Source of the DNA: Bacteroidales bacterium UBA1266
GTDB taxonomy: Bacteria > Bacteroidota > Bacteroidia > Bacteroidales > WCHB1-69
Direction: 5' to 3'
Assembly: GCA_002308135.1 (NCBI GenBank)
Contig: DBVK01000072.1
Coordinates: forward strand, 2,681-30,603
Length of the DNA stretch: 27,923 nt
The notes under the pieces were generated by a model that saw nothing but the letters and a program-made list of their open reading frames with translations, ran no database searches and had not been told where the DNA came from. Below are positions 23,807-27,923 of the stretch, in pieces (within the stretch, counting starts at the first letter, position 1; each line of letters begins with the position of its first letter). The position numbers were made by a program, and so were the translations under genes.

Positions 23807-26058
23807 AAACATCCGCCCTCCGATATCCCGCCCGCCGGCTGACCGCCTTTCTGCTTTGCAGCCTGTTGTGCCTGCAGGCCATGGGACAGGAGGAACGGCT
23901 TCCCTACAGTTTCCGCCACGCACTTGCCGCGTCTTTCCCCACGGAAACGCTCCCTCCCGTTGATCATTCGTCGCTTCTGGCAGAAGAACGCGAAACGGAC
24001 AAACGCGAAGGATGCACGTTTGGAGTGGCATTACCAGTGACTTTCAGTCCGTTAAATGCCGGACAATGGGAACACCTCCCCGACGGGGGACGCTTGTGGC
24101 GACTGGGGCTGCGCTCTGAAGGGGCGTTTTCCGTCAACCTGCTGTTCGACCACTTTTACCTGCCGGAAGGGGGAAGGTTCTATCTGTACACAGCCGACAG
24201 CGCCCACTTCCTTTCCTATTCCTCCAAAGACAACCTGCCGGGACGCACCTTCGCCACACCCTTGCTTCCCGGAAGCCATATCGTAATGGAGTATTACGAA
24301 CCTTCGGGCACAAGCCGCCATGTGGCGCTGCACCTTTCCACGCTTGTACACGGATACAAGGATTTCTTTTCCCAAAACGGCCTCACCGCATCATCCGGAT
24401 TCTGCAATATTGACATCCGCTGCCGGGAAGGCGAAAGTTTCCAGGACGTGAAAAGGGCGGTGTGCATGATACTTAACGGCACGAAAATCCTATGCAGCGG
24501 CACCCTCATCAACAACAGCAGACAGGACAAAACACCTTATGTTTTAACCGCCTACCACTGCCTCAACAATGCGGAGGCGGCCAATCTCGTTTTTGTTTTC
24601 GGATACGAGGCAGACAGCTGCGGAAGCCTTAGCCAACAAGAAGGCTATGCCATCAGCGGCGCCACTGTGGTTGCCAAAAACTACGGTTCGGATTTCGCGC
24701 TGCTGCGGCTAAGCCAGCAGCCCCCGGCCTATTACCGCGTGTACTACGCCGGATGGAACTGCAACGACACCGCAGCGGATTCCGCCTTTTGCATACACCA
24801 TCCCTCCGGTGACGTGAAAAAAATCTCCGTTTGTTCGCAAGCCCTTGTTCCCAGCAATGAAAAGGGAGACACCGGAACCACCCACTGGAAGGTTCCCTGC
24901 TGGAGCAAAGGCACCACGGAAAGGGGCTCCTCCGGCAGCGGCCTGTTCAATCCCCAACAGCAGCTGATCGGACAATTGGACGGCGGCACAGCCAGCTGCC
25001 TCTACAGCGAAGGCTACGATGTCTTCGGCAAAGTGGCGTATTCCTGGGACAACAGCCAGGTAAGCGCGGCCTCCCAACGCCTGAAAGACTGGCTGGATCC
25101 GGACAGTCTTGGCCTCACCGCTTTGGACGGGCTGGATGCGGACAGCTCCATTTACGCATACGATGCGCGGCTGCTTTCCGTCCTTTCTCCGCAATCCAAC
25201 CAATGCAGCCAACAGTTCCGGCCGGAGATATGCTGGATGAACAACGGTAACCAACGCGTTTCCGCCATACGTATCGGCTACCGTATAGACTCGCTGGAAG
25301 CGGTGACAATCTACCGGAAAGGGAACTGGGGCTACGGGGAGACGGATACCGTGACGCTGGACACCTTGTACTCCCTTCCCGAAGGGAAGCATCAGCTGTG
25401 CGTTTGGCTGGCATTGGAGGGGGACGGGCAAAATGCAAACGACACTCTGTGTCAATATTTTACCTACCACCGTGGCGTTCAGGTGCATTGGCGCATCAAA
25501 ACGGATTATTATCCCGACCAGACCCAATGGGAGCTCAAAGACGCCCAAGGCCATATCATCGCCCAGCAAGCGCAAGGGCTTCACTTTCTCACCACTTATG
25601 CCGACACCTTCTGCCTGCCGGACGGCTGCTATGATTTTGTCATCCGGGACGCAGGCGGGGACGGACTTTCGGGCAGGGATGGCTATTACCAGGGTTTCTA
25701 CTATTTTTACCTTCAGGGACAATGCCTTGCCTCCGGCATGGATTTCGGCTACCGGGACAGCATACGCTTCTGCATTGACAGCACCACTTCGCTGCCGAAA
25801 ATCCCGGAAAAGGCAATGGCCTCCGCTGTGACACTCTTCCCTAACCCCTGTTCGGACCAGCTGCATTTGCGGATAGCCCCCGTGCCGCCCGGGAACTGCC
25901 GGATTGCATTGTATGCCATGGACGGACGCAAGCTGAAGGAATGGGAGCGCTGTGGCAGTGACATCACCCTGACGCTTCCCGAGCTTCCCGCCGGCATGTA
26001 TGTTCTCCAGCTGCAATGCGGAGACCAGCGCCTGCGCAAACGTTTCGTCCGGGAATAG
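23803..26058 (+). CDS. Secreted trypsin-fold (lysyl endopeptidase-like) protease with T9SS sorting domain
   Basis: 751 residues from ATG 23803, which directly precedes a signal peptide (MKTSALRYPARRLTAFLLCSLLCLQAMG). Residues about 200-460 are a trypsin-like domain with H252 (LTAYHCLNN), D297 (GSDFALLRL) and S377 (GSSGSGLF), closest to lysyl endopeptidase-type enzymes. A beta-rich middle (about 470-670) follows. The last 75 residues start TLFPNPCSDQLHLRI and end LPAGMYVLQLQCGDQRLRKRFVRE, the type A sorting domain of T9SS clients. It should be exported by Sec, moved by T9SS and processed by PorU. The overlap with rlmB is odd for a secreted effector. The ORF extends upstream in frame, but that part is shadow of rlmB. 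Confidence 0.92.
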   Translation: MKTSALRYPARRLTAFLLCSLLCLQAMGQEERLPYSFRHALAASFPTETLPPVDHSSLLAEERETDKREGCTFGVALPVTFSPLNAGQWEHLPDGGRLWRLGLRSEGAFSVNLLFDHFYLPEGGRFYLYTADSAHFLSYSSKDNLPGRTFATPLLPGSHIVMEYYEPSGTSRHVALHLSTLVHGYKDFFSQNGLTASSGFCNIDIRCREGESFQDVKRAVCMILNGTKILCSGTLINNSRQDKTPYVLTAYHCLNNAEAANLVFVFGYEADSCGSLSQQEGYAISGATVVAKNYGSDFALLRLSQQPPAYYRVYYAGWNCNDTAADSAFCIHHPSGDVKKISVCSQALVPSNEKGDTGTTHWKVPCWSKGTTERGSSGSGLFNPQQQLIGQLDGGTASCLYSEGYDVFGKVAYSWDNSQVSAASQRLKDWLDPDSLGLTALDGLDADSSIYAYDARLLSVLSPQSNQCSQQFRPEICWMNNGNQRVSAIRIGYRIDSLEAVTIYRKGNWGYGETDTVTLDTLYSLPEGKHQLCVWLALEGDGQNANDTLCQYFTYHRGVQVHWRIKTDYYPDQTQWELKDAQGHIIAQQAQGLHFLTTYADTFCLPDGCYDFVIRDAGGDGLSGRDGYYQGFYYFYLQGQCLASGMDFGYRDSIRFCIDSTTSLPKIPEKAMASAVTLFPNPCSDQLHLRIAPVPPGNCRIALYAMDGRKLKEWERCGSDITLTLPELPAGMYVLQLQCGDQRLRKRFVRE

Positions 26059-26252
26059 CCGCTGGCTGCTTTTCTGTCCGGACAACGCCTCCTGCCGCCT
26101 GCAAAAATGGCATTACGGCCACCACCGCCAAAGCGGAACTGACAAAAAGCAAACAATTTGAAAATCTTTTTTTTACAATGCCTTCTCTCCTGATTCGCGC
26201 AAATTTTTTAAAAATTTCGGAGGGAAACAGGCATGACGGCTGCATAAAGCAT

Positions 26253-26260
26253 TATTTTTG
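26253..26260 (+). promoter_or_regulatory. Promoter -7 element of adk
   Basis: TATTTTTG matches TAnnTTTG. Transcription would start near 26267 and give a leader of about 90 nt with a stem-loop. No -33 TTTG at normal spacing. The 297-bp stretch 26059-26355 holds this, the stem-loop and T-rich sequence near 26163-26174; I see no gene. Confidence 0.5.
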
Positions 26261-26280
26261 CTATACGATTCCGGTGGGAT

Positions 26281-26317
26281 AAACCTCCGGCCGGCATTGC
26301 CGCAACACCGAAGGTTT
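26281..26317 (+). promoter_or_regulatory. Stem-loop in the adk leader
   Basis: AAACCTCCGG (26281-26290) pairs with CCGAAGGTTT (26308-26317) with one mismatch, and a smaller CGGC/GCCG hairpin sits in the loop. TTTTCT follows. It lies 38 nt before the adk ATG and could be an attenuator or a stabilising hairpin. Confidence 0.45.
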
Positions 26318-26355
26318 TCTCCCGAACGAAAACCATTAATCTAAAAACAACAACC

Positions 26356-26934
26356 ATGAAAAACATTGTGCTCTTTGGACCTCCAGGCGCCGGGAAAGGC
26401 ACCCATGCCAACCTGCTTGCCGAAAAATACAATATGCTCCACCTGTCAACCGGTGACATGCTTCGCACCGAAGTCGCTGCCAAAACACCGCTGGGGCAGC
26501 GCATCCAGGACATCATGGAACGGGGCGACCTGGTAGGGGACGACCTGGTATGCCGCCTGATGGAGCAAGCGATAAGCAACGCCAGGCAAGGGCTGATCAT
26601 TGACGGTTTCCCCCGTACGGTGGCACAAGCGCAAGTGCTTGAATATATTTTCTCCCAAAACAAAAGACGCATTGACGCGGTCATTGCCATCGACCTCCCG
26701 CGGGAGGAACTGGTCCGCCGCATCCACGAGAGAGCCCTTATCTCCAACCGCACCGACGACAATGAGGAGACCATACGCCACCGCCTGGAAGAATACGATG
26801 CGAAAACCTATCCCGTGCTGGAATACTACCGTGGTTCCGGCATGCTGGTTTCCGTAGACGGCAACGGCGAAATCAGCGAGACGTTCGCCCGCATCTGCCA
26901 GGCGTTAGACATGCGCCGCCTCATGGCAGAATAA
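26356..26934 (+). CDS. adk: Adenylate kinase
   Basis: A 192-residue short-type adenylate kinase. It has the P-loop GPPGAGKGTH (8-17), LHLSTGDMLR, GLIIDGFPRTVAQA, and the LID residues RALISNRTDDNEETIRHRL without the zinc-finger insert of long forms. It converts ATP + AMP to 2 ADP in the cytoplasm. The usual KGTQ of the P-loop region is KGTH here. The gene is monocistronic, with a promoter at 26253 and a terminator at 27012. Confidence 0.97.
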   Translation: MKNIVLFGPPGAGKGTHANLLAEKYNMLHLSTGDMLRTEVAAKTPLGQRIQDIMERGDLVGDDLVCRLMEQAISNARQGLIIDGFPRTVAQAQVLEYIFSQNKRRIDAVIAIDLPREELVRRIHERALISNRTDDNEETIRHRLEEYDAKTYPVLEYYRGSGMLVSVDGNGEISETFARICQALDMRRLMAE

Positions 26935-27011
26935 CACCTCTGACACACTTTTTCTGTGGCTTCCGCTCACTAAAGGATCCGGAAGACAAGGCCGTTTTCG
27001 GGGAAAAACCA

Positions 27012-27041
27012 AGCGTTATCGCAACGCTGTATATTTTTTTT
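27012..27041 (+). terminator. Probable adk terminator
   Basis: AGCGTT (27012-27017) and AACGCT (27023-27028) are a perfect 6-bp repeat with a 5-nt loop; GTATA and then a run of eight T follow. The T-run starts 5 nt after the stem, so it is weaker than the nadB terminator. Confidence 0.55.
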
Positions 27042-27074
27042 GGGTGAAAACGCTTTTAGTATGTGATTATTTCA

Positions 27075-27082
27075 TAATTTTG
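27075..27082 (+). promoter_or_regulatory. Promoter -7 element of gatE
   Basis: TAATTTTG matches TAnnTTTG, with a predicted leader of about 60 nt to GTG 27148. No TTTG at normal -33 spacing. Confidence 0.5.
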
Positions 27083-27147
27083 GCTGCTTTGAGAAAGCAT
27101 GTCTATTTAGTTGTAATTTACTTACATTCAATTTAAAATATACTATT

Positions 27148-27923
27148 GTGAAAACGATAAATCCGCAAGAGAACTACGAATTGAGCAAAAAGGCCATCGG
27201 ATATGTGGACCGCAAGGAAGCCACACAGGCCGATTATGACCGCATCGGTTTTATGTCGGGACTGGAAGTGCACCAGCAACTCGCCACAAAAGAAAAACTG
27301 TTCTGCCACTGTCCGGCAGGTATTTTCCAGAAACCGGACCAGTACGACGCCGAACTGCTGCGCCACATGCGCCCGACCTTGTCGGAAATGGGCGGATACG
27401 ACGGCACCGCGCTGATGGAATTCCGCACCCGGAAAAATATCGTTTACCGCATTGCCCATAAAACAGCCTGCACTTACGATGTGGACGACACGCCTCCGTT
27501 TCCGCTGAATCCGGAAGCCCTGCAATACGCTTTGGAGATTGCCCTGGCGTCCAAACTGAACATTGTGGGTGAAGTGCACGTGACCCGCAAACAATACCTT
27601 GACGGATCTATCCCCACGGGATTCCAGCGCACCGCCATTTTAGGCGTGGAAGGCGAGATTTCGCTGAAAAACAAAAAAGTCCACCTGATTCAGCTCAGCG
27701 TGGAGGAAGACGCCTGCCGCGAAATCTCCGATATCGGCCACACGCGCATCTACCGCACCGACCGTCTAGGCATGCCGCTGATTGAAACCGTCACGGCTCC
27801 GGAACTGATGAATCCGGACGAGGTCAGGGAGGCGGCGCAATACATCCGTTTCCTCAACCGCAGCACCGGCCGCGTGCGCACCGGCATAGGCGCCGGCCGC
27901 CAGGACGTGAACGTGAGCTGCAA
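27148..27923 (+). CDS. gatE: Glu-tRNA(Gln) amidotransferase subunit E, archaeal type (3' end missing)
   Basis: 258 residues are visible before the right edge. After about 33 extra N-terminal residues comes IGFMSGLEVHQQLATKEKLFCHCP, then HMRPTLSEMGGYDGTALMEF, DVDDTPPFPLNPEAL, RKQYLDGSIPTGFQRTAILG, LSVEEDACREISD, RTDRLGMPLIETVTAPEL and GAGRQDVNVS. The H-Q-Q (not HVQL) and the DGSxxxGFQRT signature fit GatE rather than bacterial GatB. GatE with GatD amidates Glu-tRNA(Gln). Start GTG 27148 is chosen because no ATG lies between it and the conserved core and A/T-rich sequence precedes it. GatD is not in the window. The GatDE system is classically archaeal. Confidence 0.88.
   Translation, partial: MKTINPQENYELSKKAIGYVDRKEATQADYDRIGFMSGLEVHQQLATKEKLFCHCPAGIFQKPDQYDAELLRHMRPTLSEMGGYDGTALMEFRTRKNIVYRIAHKTACTYDVDDTPPFPLNPEALQYALEIALASKLNIVGEVHVTRKQYLDGSIPTGFQRTAILGVEGEISLKNKKVHLIQLSVEEDACREISDIGHTRIYRTDRLGMPLIETVTAPELMNPDEVREAAQYIRFLNRSTGRVRTGIGAGRQDVNVSC

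Noticed and set aside
24709..26085. A 458-codon minus-strand frame over the secreted protease.
   Set aside because: The protease has a signal peptide, catalytic triad and sorting domain on the plus strand; the antisense frame has none.
26955..26990. CTTCCG...CGGAAG repeat after adk as a terminator.
   Set aside because: The loop is 14 nt and no T-run follows. The repeat at 27012-27041 is a better candidate.

Overview
The window looks like chromosomal core DNA from a member of the Bacteroidetes, most likely order Bacteroidales. Four things point there. The type IX secretion (T9SS) genes porU and porV are adjacent. A secreted protease carries a T9SS C-terminal sorting domain. The purF-like gene is of the MGGFFGT type that I associate with Bacteroidales. 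The Bacteroidetes -7 promoter element TAnnTTTG recurs at the expected distance ahead of many genes. I see no phage, IS element, CRISPR array or rRNA.

Layout. Bases 1-632 hold the 3' end of a CoA-disulfide-reductase/rhodanese gene, read to the right. From 12065 down to 629 runs a long leftward block: M23/LysM peptidase, porU, porV, ispF, a small membrane protein, mutL, an HD phosphohydrolase and a flavin reductase. porV has its own promoter and leader. From ispF onward the genes overlap by 4 nt (ATGA) or are 1 nt apart. Upstream, also leftward, lie corA, a purF-like gene lacking the catalytic cysteine, and an elongator tRNA-Met. To the right are yihY (+), asd (-), tRNA-Ser(CGA) (+), a GmhB-like HAD phosphatase (-) and nadB (+).

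After nadB and a perfect terminator comes a 0.76 kb gene-poor stretch with a solitary, probably truncated MNT-type nucleotidyltransferase and two inverted repeats. A tight rightward operon follows: unknown membrane-anchored protein, DUF3822 protein, rsmD, yicC, an rlmB-type rRNA methyltransferase and a secreted trypsin-fold protease. Then come adk, with a structured leader and a terminator, and the 5' part of a gatE gene that runs off the right end.

How the genes relate. PorU (sortase) and PorV (outer-membrane shuttle) process proteins with C-terminal sorting domains. The serine protease at 23803-26058 has such a domain and is a likely client. The M23/LysM peptidase directly upstream of porU may remodel peptidoglycan. 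The remaining genes are housekeeping: isoprenoid, NAD, purine and aspartate-family synthesis, mismatch repair, ribosome methylation and nucleotide balance.

Most worth a second look: the PurF-like protein with a dead glutaminase half but intact PRPP and Fe-S sites, the archaeal-type GatE, the two mutually exclusive hairpins in the porV leader, the A-tract repeats and hairpin before the peptidase-porU operon, the truncated orphan MNT gene, and the altered endonuclease motif of MutL. All identifications come from reading motifs by eye; no database search was run.
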